Assembly (NCBI GenBank): GCA_030765535.1
Contig: JAVCCH010000185.1
Span: forward strand, 1 to 41,347
Direction: 5' to 3'
Length of the DNA stretch: 41,347 nucleotides
Source: Candidatus Tenebribacter davisii
GTDB lineage: Bacteria; Cloacimonadota; Cloacimonadia; Cloacimonadales; TCS61
Shown here: one piece after another, positions 17,501 through 26,800 of the stretch
Layout: every line of letters starts with the position of its first letter
Numbering within the stretch: the first letter of the stretch is position 1
Translations under genes and position numbers: made by a program
Notes under the pieces: generated by a model
Seen by the model: the letters and a program-made list of their open reading frames with translations, nothing else
The model's database searches: none
Told to the model about the DNA's origin: nothing

Positions 17501-18384
17501 AAATCTTGAGACCAACCAGCAGGAAGTGAACCACCTTCAAATCCCTCATCAAGTATGATCACTAATCCTTCAGGATAAACCATGATATCAAGATCAGGTG
17601 TTAAATCATTATTATTATTCTCATCTCCAGCTAATATGACTTGCCCATAAATTGTTGTAGGTCCTATTGGCTCATTGGAAGGAATAACCCAACCAAGTTC
17701 ATGTGCTACAGTTTGATCAGGAACGATAGTGTCAGTTACATCCAATGAAGCTAATTCTTCACCACCAAATTTAAATAATTTAACAGTATATTCATCTTGA
17801 GAATTGTTACCGTTATTTTTCACAAATACTTCATAAATTTCAGTGGAATTGACATTTACACTTTGATTACCAGACACACTCATTCCTGCAAGATCGTTAT
17901 CGTAAGTGACTGATGGAGGAAAAATGATATTATCTATCCAGCCGGTATCTGCTCCTGATGAGAAACTACCATCCTTAGTATATTCCCACTTAAATGTATG
18001 AGAACCAGAGGTTACATTAACAGTAATTTGAGTCCAAGCAACACTCCCGGAAATTTCATGGATCTGAGCCCCATCAAGATAAAATCTGAGATAATCCCAG
18101 CCACTTTCACTATCTACTTTCCAATAAAAACTTATAGTTCCGTTATCAGTTACTTCTCTTGTAACCTCTAATGTTGAAACCTCACTATCGTTAATATCTC
18201 CATTTTCTGCGCAGTATGTTCCTTCATAAGGATCACTAGTTGTAACAAGCCAATTAGTATCTCCACTCAACTGCCACTCATAAGATGAAAAATCCCCTGT
18301 TTCAAACCCTTCAAAATCTTGAGCAAAGATAAGTGTTGATATCGAAATTAGCAGAATTAACAAAAATAATTTTTCTTTTCGCAT
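14515..18384 (-). CDS. Large secreted modular adhesin-like protein with C-terminal sorting domain
   Basis: This 1289-residue exported protein has a signal peptide ending LIFA|Q near residue 21. Modules in order are: a MAM/jelly-roll-like domain (24-156); a CARDB-like domain (161-270); a cleaved-adhesin-like jelly roll (275-431, DEGFEGGSLPAGW ... YVAFEGIAQYGYGVCVDDV); a second CARDB-like copy (436-545); a domain starting MEISVGDGTETNNRTPLSF (550-730); two carboxypeptidase-regulatory-like beta domains (733-808 and 812-895); an Fn3-like stretch; and an 88-residue C-terminal sorting domain from about 1202 (YPNPFNPETT, then YNVKGQ and VSSGVYFYQ). No enzyme motif is visible, so adhesion or matrix binding is the best guess. 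It is flanked by terminators on both sides and is probably its own transcript. Confidence 0.85.
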   Translation of the reverse strand: MRKEKLFLLILLISISTLIFAQDFEGFETGDFSSYEWQLSGDTNWLVTTSDPYEGTYCAENGDINDSEVSTLEVTREVTDNGTISFYWKVDSESGWDYLRFYLDGAQIHEISGSVAWTQITVNVTSGSHTFKWEYTKDGSFSSGADTGWIDNIIFPPSVTYDNDLAGMSVSGNQSVNVNSTEIYEVFVKNNGNNSQDEYTVKLFKFGGEELASLDVTDTIVPDQTVAHELGWVIPSNEPIGPTTIYGQVILAGDENNNNDLTPDLDIMVYPEGLVIILDEGFEGGSLPAGWSQDFITGTIDWIYENGGQSGNPAAAHTGSFNAKLYNTSSTEADITKLITPEINLGTANDGVLTFWHAQTLWLSDQDELHIYYKNSLGGTWTLIESFIADTPTWTERTIFLPNPSTTYYVAFEGIAQYGYGVCVDDVLITGNPTVYDNDLAGMNISGNTVINAGNTETYSIEVKNVGINAQTNYTVKLFQEGGIEVASLDVNQIIDPSQSVSHDLVWDVPVSQPVGFTYLYGQVSLAGDENPANDSTNNLEIQVYPQGIMEISVGDGTETNNRTPLSFQYKNSLTEIIYFADELAGGIGMITELTYYNNFTSNLTDKPTAVWLGETTQNNLTGGWIPSTMLTEVFNGNVTYPSGTNEVTIQFTTPYVYNGGNLVVMTFRPMDTQNYGSSDYFLHDQTPDYVDRTRYQRDDTMILDPASPPDSSYTFDKFANTIFTFFLGAMGEVEGYVYDDEDNPLEGASVTIDETQTMTYTNDQGYYHFGNVIAGVHDFTANLMGYSPQTITEEVIEDETVQVDFNLISLGAVSVSGHVAGSDFPVVGLENALVEITGFENYQVYTDVNGDFIIEDVYTNITYDILITYEGYDNYIDEISVGGTALDLGTIVLNEVAYPPQNVQATQNPEGTEVALSWTPPAVGSGEFRYDDGDYEFQLGYNTTPPNAVFGAVHSNIAIVQEIHWYLDSTYGIHDQVKLYLFGLDDEYKPDEGDVLYESGYVDNTDDEWNIHYLDVPLEAYEGFFVGVSTPNAYTSIGMDDGIEEPWEFQPGTQFCKENWTVSGVWTDVSSFGVNYERNFMIRAFGMNMGNTSAERLDNKILSSHTEKTISRSMESYNVYRFTELQHNDPSSWENIAEGITDTVYTDTEWIDLPNDIYQFAVRSVYTNSVESIPSFSFLITKYSGSSVDDLTIYETKLKGNYPNPFNPETTITFTLNTDQPLNVKLLIYNVKGQKLNTLVNEHLETGEHSVIWNGTDRNNKQVSSGVYFYQLEVDDKAIGTKRMLLIK

Positions 18385-18564
18385 TATTACTCCTAAAACT
18401 TATTTTATTATTTTATTTTTTATTATGCAAATCTTATTCCAGTATAAATTGTTAAATTTGCATATTGCTAAACACGAGTTGTGATGATCATTTTTTATGT
18501 CAAGTAGTTATCTGAACAGTTAAGGTTATTAATACCACTGGCTGTTCAGTTGCTTTTGAAAAAT

Positions 18565-18596
18565 AAATAACGCTCCGAAAACGTGGAGCGTTATTT
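18565..18596 (-). terminator. Intrinsic terminator after the TGA-interrupted secreted-protein gene
   Basis: A perfect 12-bp stem (AAATAACGCTCC 18565-18576 with GGAGCGTTATTT 18585-18596) and an 8-base loop are followed by a T-rich tract on the minus strand. It lies 26 bp past the stop at 18622. Confidence 0.87.
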
Positions 18597-18621
18597 TGAT
18601 AGTTCATTTTTTTGGAATCAA

Positions 18622-19956
18622 TTATTTCATTAAGATCATTTTTCTGGCTTGCTGGAAATTACCTGAACTTAACCTATAATAATATATCCCGCTTGAAACC
18701 GATTTTCCCCTGTCATCTTTCCCATTCCAGACAACTGAGTACTTACCTTCTGCTAAATGTTCTCTGAGAAGCTGTTTCACTATTTGACCTTTAATATTGT
18801 AAATTACTAACTCAGTGTTCTCTGTGCTATCTGTACTTAAAGTAAATGAAATCGTTGTGGAAGGATTGAAAGGATTTGGATAATTACTAAGCAGTTGATC
18901 TGCAACAGCTAAATCATCATCTATACTTGTTAAACATTCTGCATTTAACGGAATTACTAATTCCTGTGTATCAGGATCATTGCTGAGAATTGTTAATTCT
19001 CCGGAATATTGGCCCATTTGAGCAGTTTCAAATTCAATTTCAAGCACATATATTTGCAGATGTTCTAAATCAAACTGCAATACTCCATTATAATTAAATC
19101 CTTCCCCTGAGATCACAACATCTGATATCTGAAGTGTTTCATATCCCAGATTAGTTATCTCCAGGTTATTTATTTGTAAATTGTTAGTTGTAACAATCCC
19201 AAAATCTATTTGATCAGTAGAAGCGACAATATTTGGAGATAGATCCCCAACAAGGAATTCAAGATATTGAGCCATTACATCTGCTTTCGTATTACCTGCT
19301 GAGCCATCAGCCAGTGCACCAAAGAAAGATGAAGCTGCTATTGTACGGTAATTACCTGAATCATAATAGACACCACGAACTGCATCATCTTGAGAATACA
19401 TAAATGGGACTCCATCATTTGCATCCAAAATATCAATGCCAAAATCTGCATTAGAACCATAAAGATAATTCATCGAAAACTCAGAGAACATCCCTGCGTT
19501 TTCTGCATATAAAGACTCTATTCCGCTATAGGAATTATGCAGGATTGAGTTATCACTGAGTCCAAAATAAGGACGTAATAATGGATGATTACCACTTCCA
19601 ACAATTGCACTCTCGAAATAAACGGCTTTACCGTCTTCTAAGAAATCTATGAGCCTTTGTGTATCTTCTGCTTCAACTGGAGCTGGTGGAGTCCAACCTC
19701 AACCACTACACCAAATTCCTGCAGTGGCAAATATGATATCATATTCGGATAGGTCATCAGCCAGTGAAGATTCAATAACAGGTAAAATGCCATTTGTAAC
19801 CAGGGCAGTTTTTAATGCAGCTTCCAAACCGACATAATTCCATGGCTCTTCAGGATCTGCTATTTGATTTCCGTCATCTCTGTCCCAGATTAATACATTT
19901 TGTGCTGTCAGTAAAGATACTGCTAGCACAAATAAAAATATTATACTTAATTTCAT
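18622..19956 (-). pseudogene. Secreted protein with sorting domain, interrupted by one in-frame TGA
   Basis: One continuous reading frame runs 19956 to 18622 except for a single TGA at 19701-19699 (codon 86). The first part (85 residues) has a signal peptide ending LTAQ and a start LIWDRDDGNQIADPEEPWNY, and ends GIWCSG. After the stop the frame continues at once with GWTPPAPVEAEDTQRLIDFL and stays open for 358 codons. The second part has an ASH/choice-of-anchor-D-like domain (IDFGIVTTNN ... ILSNDPDTQELVIPL) and a YPNPFNPSTT...SSGIYYYR sorting domain ending KMILMK. Joined, it would be a 444-residue secreted cargo protein. A recent nonsense mutation or a base-call error is most likely. The downstream part alone has an internal ATG (19491) but no signal peptide, so it could not be exported as it stands. 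Confidence 0.82.
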
Positions 19957-20004
19957 AATTTCACCCTCTAATTAATTTATTTGATACTATGCAATAAATG
20001 TACC

Positions 20005-20029
20005 AAAAAACCCCGGAAAACCGGGGTTT
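20005..20029 (-). terminator. Intrinsic terminator after the C25 peptidase gene
   Basis: A perfect 9-bp stem (AAACCCCGG 20008-20016 with CCGGGGTTT 20021-20029) and an AAAA loop are followed on the minus strand by a T-run. It lies 72 bp past the stop at 20102 and just upstream of the TGA-interrupted gene. Confidence 0.88.
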
Positions 20030-20101
20030 AGTCAATTATTCGTCAATTTATGAAATTTATTTCATAATATCAACCTTTATTATCAGCAAGTTTTACGAAA
20101 A

Positions 20102-23100
20102 TCATTTTATGAGGATCATTTTTTTCGTTGATTGATAAGTACCTGATCTTAATTTGTAAAAATAGATGCCAGAAGAAACAGTTCTCCTATTATCATCACG
20201 TCCATCCCAAATCACAAAATGTTGTCCTGCAGACAACTGTTCTCTGACAAGTTGTCTCACTTTCTGGCCTTTTACGTTATAGATATCAAGAGTTACTGGT
20301 GTAGACATTTGAGCTACATCAAAAGAGATAGTAGTAGTCGGATTGAAGGGATTAGGATAATTGGAATAAAGTTTATTTAATTTAGGTAATACTGTTTCAT
20401 TATTGGACCCTGTTGTATTGGAATAATGAACGTCATCAATATACCAGCCCTCTCCTGTTATCAAGCTGGCACTTCCCATCACGAATCTCAGTTGTGCAGT
20501 TCCGGAATAACCAGATAGATCTAGCTCAACTTGCTCCCAATCAATATTACCAGCAAAAACTGGTGTACCTTCATCAAATGGACAAGACGGAATATTAATT
20601 GTTGTACAAGGATATCCACCGGTTGGTTCTATCTGTTCCCATTCACCACCATTCACAGAAATCTCTATTAAACCCCCATCCCAGGTCAGAGGGCTGTCAG
20701 ATCCTACATCCATCCAATGATAGAAAGTAACCTTTGCGCCCGGGAAAACTTCAATCTCCGGCATAACAAGAGCAGCATAAATCAAATTGTCATAGAATGC
20801 TTCACCGATCCCGCCACATTTCATTGAAAAGTTACCATTAAAAGTATTATTACGGAAATCATCAAGATGCCATTCATCTATATACCCATCTGCCAAGGCC
20901 ATATGCTCCCAACCTGTATCTCCATATTCAAAATCATAAGCATAAAAACCTATAGGTAAACGGAATATGGATTCGAAAGTAAATTCGCTACTGTCAACAA
21001 CGTATACATTCATATCAGCGAAATATTCTACGGGGCAGTCTTCAGCAATATCTATAGTGAAAGGTGCAATTGTATATGTCATAGAATCCGGAGCAATAGA
21101 AGCAATAACATCACTACCACTTAAAGAGACATACGGATCTGATGAGAATAAAAGAACGTTTGAATTGTATGCATATCCATTTCCTGCATTATGAAAACCT
21201 AAAAAGATCTCAGCCTGCTCACCCGGGTCCAGTATCTGATCTGAACCATTTAATACATTGAGATCAAAATTCAAATATTCTAAAAAAGGAGCATTACAAT
21301 TGAGTTCAAATCCACTTATCCAGCTCGTGCCATTAGATGTAACTTCTACTTCGAATTCTATTATACTGTTATCTTCAATTAACGGTAACAATTCGATTGT
21401 GAAGGCATTGGCATAAATCATATTAGATGATGCAGGGATCTGTCCTCCATTCATTGTGCCATCTAAAATAATGATCCTATCCGATCCGGTAGTAAGAGTA
21501 GCTGTAACGGTGTTCCAGGTTGGCTGCATCCCAATATTCTGTAAGGTCAGATCAATCTGCAGAGTATCAAGAGATTGATATGAGTCATCAGCATGTATAC
21601 CAAGCTCAATATATTCTACTCCATTACAAATAACATACATATCGGGAGATATAATTTCAACATCTGCAGAATAACGAAAATAATTTTGCTTAGTAACTGT
21701 TACTTTCATTGTATTATCAGGAACCTGCAAAGGAATAGTAATTGCAAGAGGAGCTCCCGTTCCCAAAGCAGCACCTATTACTTCGCCATTAACAGAAAGA
21801 CCAATAAGTGCGCCCTCATCAGCTGTGACAGTAAAAGTCTCCAATCCCGACATTAACTCATTATCATGATCAACTGTCAGCTGCTGCGGCATTTCTGAAT
21901 AGACACTTGAAAAAGCACAACCATGATGATGGAATAAGTTATAAGTAACCTCTTTATTATTTTCATTGTAGGGCCAACTTGATTGTTGCAGAAAATATTT
22001 CCCGGCTGCGTTTGCAAATGCAGGTCTTATCCAGTCTGCTTCAGTAGGAGCAGCACCAAATTGCGGTAGAAAATTTTTCCACATGTTGTCATACATTCCC
22101 CAGACAAAAGTATCATTAACAAATGAATAAGAAACTTCTGAAGCAGCTATGAGACCTAAAGCACCTTGTTGATGTCTGTGAAAAGCTTCTGCAAAACAAG
22201 TTTGAGTTGAATTGTACTTTCCGGTTAGACAGTTAATGGAAAAAATGAAAATCAAATTTTCATTAGTCAATCCACTCAGATCACCAGTATTATAATCAGG
22301 TTCACCCCATCCGTTAACACCACCATGATCTCTATGCTGAAGCAGGAAAGCACCGTTATTGATAGCTGTATTAATAGCAGATGCATTCCCTCCAGACCAG
22401 CCATCCAATTCAGAAGGTGAAGCTGGGATATAGCCCAATCCATTGGGTCCGAAAACATTTACTATCGTACTGGTGTTTGATGCAGTAGACCAAGGATCAA
22501 CTGCTGGATTCCCAATATAAATCTCATTTATTCTAATTTGATCTTTGCCAAGTTCATTGTGAAAAAATCCTCCCACACTTTCAGAACATAATTGAAACCA
22601 GCGTTCAGTTTGCCAGCCAAGTGCAGTTATCGGATGATCATAAAAATATTGATCTGTAGGCGGGTTCATCTCATAATTAAGAATTTTACCGATCATCGTC
22701 TCTAATTGCTCATCATTTTGAGCAGTAATTCTTGCCAGGATAACGTCCGGCATATCATTATCAGTTACATCTGCAAATATGTTATCTGAAACACAGTAAC
22801 TATTCCAGATGGGAGATACGATGGTATTCCCGGTAGTTCCATAATCTCCTAATAATAAAACTGCAACTGGAGGGATATCCCAGTTATCATAAGCATTATC
22901 AACATAATCTTCTATAGCTGTTACAGTATTACCGCCAATTTCTGTTGTTGTAACAACACCAGTTCGGATCCCCTGTTCATTTCTAAATGTACTCAATGAA
23001 TCTGCCCATGCCAGGAAGATCGGATCATCCGGAGTAATAATTACGTATTCGTAATCTTCAGTCCTATTAGAGGATGTTTTATAGGCAAAATCCGGTAAAG

Positions 23101-23764
23101 AATTAAAATTTACGAACACATCTTCTAATATTGAGTCCCACCAAATATTTCTTAATCTATCTTCACCATATTCAGCTGAGCCACCGATAAATCTTACTTT
23201 AAATTTTATCTCACTGAAAACAATTAGTTCTTTTGTAACAGGATTATATTGAAACGGAGTAATACCAAAAAGTGCAGCTTCTATTCCACGGATAATTGTT
23301 TTATCTGAAAGTTGCACGGGAAATTTTGGATAGAAAGAATCGCTTTCATATATTTCTTTATTCAAATAATAGTCCAAGGGTCCAGTTTCAGTATCAAGCG
23401 GAATCCTGGGAGCAGGAGCAATATTGATATCCCTGATGATCTCTTTTTTTGTTGAAATTATTTCTAATTCGATCTCAGCATTATTTGGTATTGCAAAGTA
23501 GCGTCCAAATCCAGGCAGATCAGGCATTCCCTCATTATTCGGCAACATGCTTCCTATCATCGACGGTTTGATCATCCTGTAACCATTGATGTCTATTTCA
23601 TCTAAGCTGATCTGATTTATCGAATACTCGAGAACTAATTCATTCTGAGATTCTTTAATCAGTTTTAAACCTTCATTATCTTTATCATTAGAAAAATTTA
23701 TTATTGAAGAACTTAAAATGCTTATTACACTTACTATTATTGTAATAAAGACTATTTTTTTCAT
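20102..23764 (-). CDS. Gingipain-like cysteine peptidase (family C25) with C-terminal sorting domain
   Basis: This 1220-residue secreted peptidase has a hydrophobic N-terminal export signal (1-22) and a propeptide-like region (about 25-230). The C25 catalytic domain (about 235-630) contains YVIITPDDPIFLAWADSL, LLLGDYGTTG and the catalytic dyad: His480 in QHRDHGG and Cys512 in FSINCLTGKY. The 32-residue spacing is nearly that of gingipain R (His211/Cys244). An Ig-like domain follows, then CARDB-like repeats, a jelly roll (about 940-1115, with GEGWYIDDVHY), and a sorting domain (about 1134-1220: YPNPFNPTTT, YNVKGQ, VSSGIYFYK, KKMILIK). It lies 42 bp after the M14 carboxypeptidase gene, so both are probably on one transcript. 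A role in extracellular protein breakdown is likely; cleavage specificity cannot be read from sequence. Confidence 0.92.
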   Translation of the reverse strand: MKKIVFITIIVSVISILSSSIINFSNDKDNEGLKLIKESQNELVLEYSINQISLDEIDINGYRMIKPSMIGSMLPNNEGMPDLPGFGRYFAIPNNAEIELEIISTKKEIIRDINIAPAPRIPLDTETGPLDYYLNKEIYESDSFYPKFPVQLSDKTIIRGIEAALFGITPFQYNPVTKELIVFSEIKFKVRFIGGSAEYGEDRLRNIWWDSILEDVFVNFNSLPDFAYKTSSNRTEDYEYVIITPDDPIFLAWADSLSTFRNEQGIRTGVVTTTEIGGNTVTAIEDYVDNAYDNWDIPPVAVLLLGDYGTTGNTIVSPIWNSYCVSDNIFADVTDNDMPDVILARITAQNDEQLETMIGKILNYEMNPPTDQYFYDHPITALGWQTERWFQLCSESVGGFFHNELGKDQIRINEIYIGNPAVDPWSTASNTSTIVNVFGPNGLGYIPASPSELDGWSGGNASAINTAINNGAFLLQHRDHGGVNGWGEPDYNTGDLSGLTNENLIFIFSINCLTGKYNSTQTCFAEAFHRHQQGALGLIAASEVSYSFVNDTFVWGMYDNMWKNFLPQFGAAPTEADWIRPAFANAAGKYFLQQSSWPYNENNKEVTYNLFHHHGCAFSSVYSEMPQQLTVDHDNELMSGLETFTVTADEGALIGLSVNGEVIGAALGTGAPLAITIPLQVPDNTMKVTVTKQNYFRYSADVEIISPDMYVICNGVEYIELGIHADDSYQSLDTLQIDLTLQNIGMQPTWNTVTATLTTGSDRIIILDGTMNGGQIPASSNMIYANAFTIELLPLIEDNSIIEFEVEVTSNGTSWISGFELNCNAPFLEYLNFDLNVLNGSDQILDPGEQAEIFLGFHNAGNGYAYNSNVLLFSSDPYVSLSGSDVIASIAPDSMTYTIAPFTIDIAEDCPVEYFADMNVYVVDSSEFTFESIFRLPIGFYAYDFEYGDTGWEHMALADGYIDEWHLDDFRNNTFNGNFSMKCGGIGEAFYDNLIYAALVMPEIEVFPGAKVTFYHWMDVGSDSPLTWDGGLIEISVNGGEWEQIEPTGGYPCTTINIPSCPFDEGTPVFAGNIDWEQVELDLSGYSGTAQLRFVMGSASLITGEGWYIDDVHYSNTTGSNNETVLPKLNKLYSNYPNPFNPTTTISFDVAQMSTPVTLDIYNVKGQKVRQLVREQLSAGQHFVIWDGRDDNRRTVSSGIYFYKLRSGTYQSTKKMILIK

Positions 23765-23806
23765 TTTACCTCACCCTTGTTATCAAATGAAACGAGATTG
23801 AAAACT

Positions 23807-26800
23807 CTATTTCATTAGAATCATTTTTTTTGTATTTGAATAATTTCCAGATTTCATTTTATAGAAATAAATACCGCTTGAAACAGATTTCCCAGTGTTG
23901 TCTTTACCATTCCAGACAATATTATGATATGCTGCCTCAAGATATTCATTTATTAGTGTTTTAACCAACTGACCTTTCATGTTGTAAATATTTATTGATA
24001 CATTACCTGCTTCTCTATTTGAGAAACTGATCGTTGTTTCCGGATTGAATGGATTTGGGTAGTTACCGGAAAGTGCAGTTACTTCAGGTTTTAGTAGATC
24101 ATTACTAGTCGTATGACTGACAAACGTGCTATCAGACATCTCAGATTCCCAATTATCATCATAAACTGCCGTTACATTATAGATATAGTTTCCACTTGGA
24201 ACATTCAGATCCTCATAAGGAGATGCCATTACATCATCTGCGAGCAATTCTGCATTACGATAAATATTGAAAGAAGCAAGTCCTCTATTCGCAGGCATAC
24301 TCCAGCTAATAATAACGTTTGGTTCCTGTGATTGTGCAGTAACATCTATGGGTACTGGAAGTGTAATTGTCACGTTAGCAGGATTGGAAGAACCTGATTC
24401 TCCTTCATCATAAACTGCGGTAACATAAATTTCGTAGTTCCCTACATTTAAAACATATATAGTAAATTGTAATTCTGTTGTCAAACTAAGATAGTTATCA
24501 TCCAAAAAAACATTATAACCGATCAGATCACGGGAATTTCTCAAATTGGAATTCTCTCCGTTCTTACCCGTAATAGGATCATTTGAAACAGGAGCTTCCC
24601 AAGTCAATTCTATCTCATTATAATTCACGATTTCTGCTTGTAGATTTACTGGAGGATTTAGAGGCGCATCAATACTTATCGATGGGAAAACAATGTAGTC
24701 TACCCAACCGCAATCTGTACCACTGGAAGTATTTGAATCTTTTGTATATTCCCATTTGAATGTGTGTGTTCCAGCAGAAACAGGATATGTTTCCATGCTC
24801 CAATCAGATTCACCGCTCCAGGCTCCCATCTCAACATTATCCAAATAAAACTTGAGAAAATCCCAACCACTTTCTGACGAGACTTTTTTATAGAAACTAA
24901 TTTCTCCATCAATAGCAACTTCTACAGTTAGTAAAAGTGATGAGGTCTCTTCATCATCTACATCACCTGACAATGCACTAAATAATCCTTCATAATAATC
25001 TGTAGAAATTATCCAGTCATAGTTTCCACCAAATTCCCAATCAAAACTACAGAAATTAGCGGTTTCAAAATCTTCTATGGCAATACCAACCATACAATCT
25101 ATGTTGAAGTTAGTAGTGTATGTTCCGGCATTTGCTGTAATTTCAAGATCAAATGGAAGAAACTCTCCTATTGGAGTTGAGACATCAACTGTGAAGGTGA
25201 AAATACAGGACATTTCCTGACCTGGAGTTAAGCTACCGAAATTTACTTCACCATTGTTTAACACAACATATTCGGAAGTTGTGGTTAGCACACCTTCCAC
25301 ATCTTCTGCAAGCAAACTGCCATTATTGCGAATCGTTACCAGCATATCCATCGTTTCGCCTGGATCAATGTAACCATTTGTATTCCCAATCACTTCATCC
25401 AGTTCATAATCTACTAAAGCAATATAAATTTCACCAATTTCTGCAATAGATTTCACCGCATCAAGGTCAAAGCCAGCATCAGCTGAGATCGCTATTCCAT
25501 CTCCATCATCCTCAACTTTGAAGAACTGAGCTTCAATGATATTTCCTTCTGCCAGATCATATTCTGTAGTCCCAATTCCCTCACCCAAATAAATCCACGG
25601 ACCATCAATACTTTCTCCGGCATAAACTGTATATCCTTCCGGCGAGGTATCACCTTCAAAAACTATTATATCATTTCCCGGTCCATCTATAACCGGATAC
25701 TGCATATCAATAACTATCCAACCGTTCTTCCCAATCGAATAATTTCTATTATCGGGAGCTCCAATCACTCCGGGCGTATCTCCTTCATCTGCACTATTAT
25801 TATCAGGAATTCGAGATGAAGCAATTTTATAGACAAACTGTCCTTCTAATGGTTGAAGTTGAAAATCTGTTGCATTGGAACTACCTGATGCTACAGAAAT
25901 ACCAGTAATAGTTTGTGTCTCATAGCCATTAGCTACAACTGTAATATCATAGGTTCCAGCAAGAACATATTTGTGATAATCACCAGCATTTACATCTGTA
26001 TATGTCGGAAAATAATCGTTAACAAAAACAGCTGCAGTAACAGGATCACCAGTATTCACATCTGTCACAATCCCTTCTAAACCATAGCCGGAGTGCTCTA
26101 CAATACTTAACATGGCAGGTTTATTGTAATTATAATACATCATGAGCTGACTAGCTGGAGGATGTTTGCTATAGGAAATTTCCATTGACCAGCTGATAGA
26201 TCCCATCATACCGTAATTAGTGTCCTTCGTGCTTCCGTTTATAGGATACATTCCTGTACAGCCTTGGCCATAGTCCATATTCGCATAACCAGATGAAGTT
26301 GAATACTCACCAGCTAATTGAATAATATGATTATAATCCGGACATTGATCTGATCGATAACTCCAGGGACATGAGATGTATTCAGTTCCACTATGGTATG
26401 TAGTATGAACAACAAATTGACGATTGTAATGACAATCTCTAAGAGCTTTTGATTCCGGTTGAGAAAAAGCATCGGTACTTCCACTCCAGCCATCCCACAT
26501 ATAGCCGGAATCACGGTTGCAATCTACACCATTTGCATTTTCACGATTATCTGCAGCACGACCATCAGGATTTACCATATAATAGATCCAAATCTCACGG
26601 TTATCCACCAGATCAGTTATATCCGGATCATTACCATATCCCCTGCATAGATCACGGGCAAAACGAATACAATTTTCAGATGCACCGATCTCATCACCAT
26701 GAATCCCGCCATCGAACATTACCTCTGCTTCGTTCTCATCAAGTGTAACGTTATCTGTAATTTTCAGGGCTCCAAGTTCTCTACCCTGAACAGATGATCC

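Noticed and set aside
19690-19705. Selenocysteine or glycine/tryptophan recoding of the TGA in the interrupted gene
   Set aside because: TGA is a normal stop in pilN, the PadR-like gene and the C25 gene. No clear SECIS-like hairpin follows, and no selenocysteine genes are in view. Kept only as a minor option in the findings.
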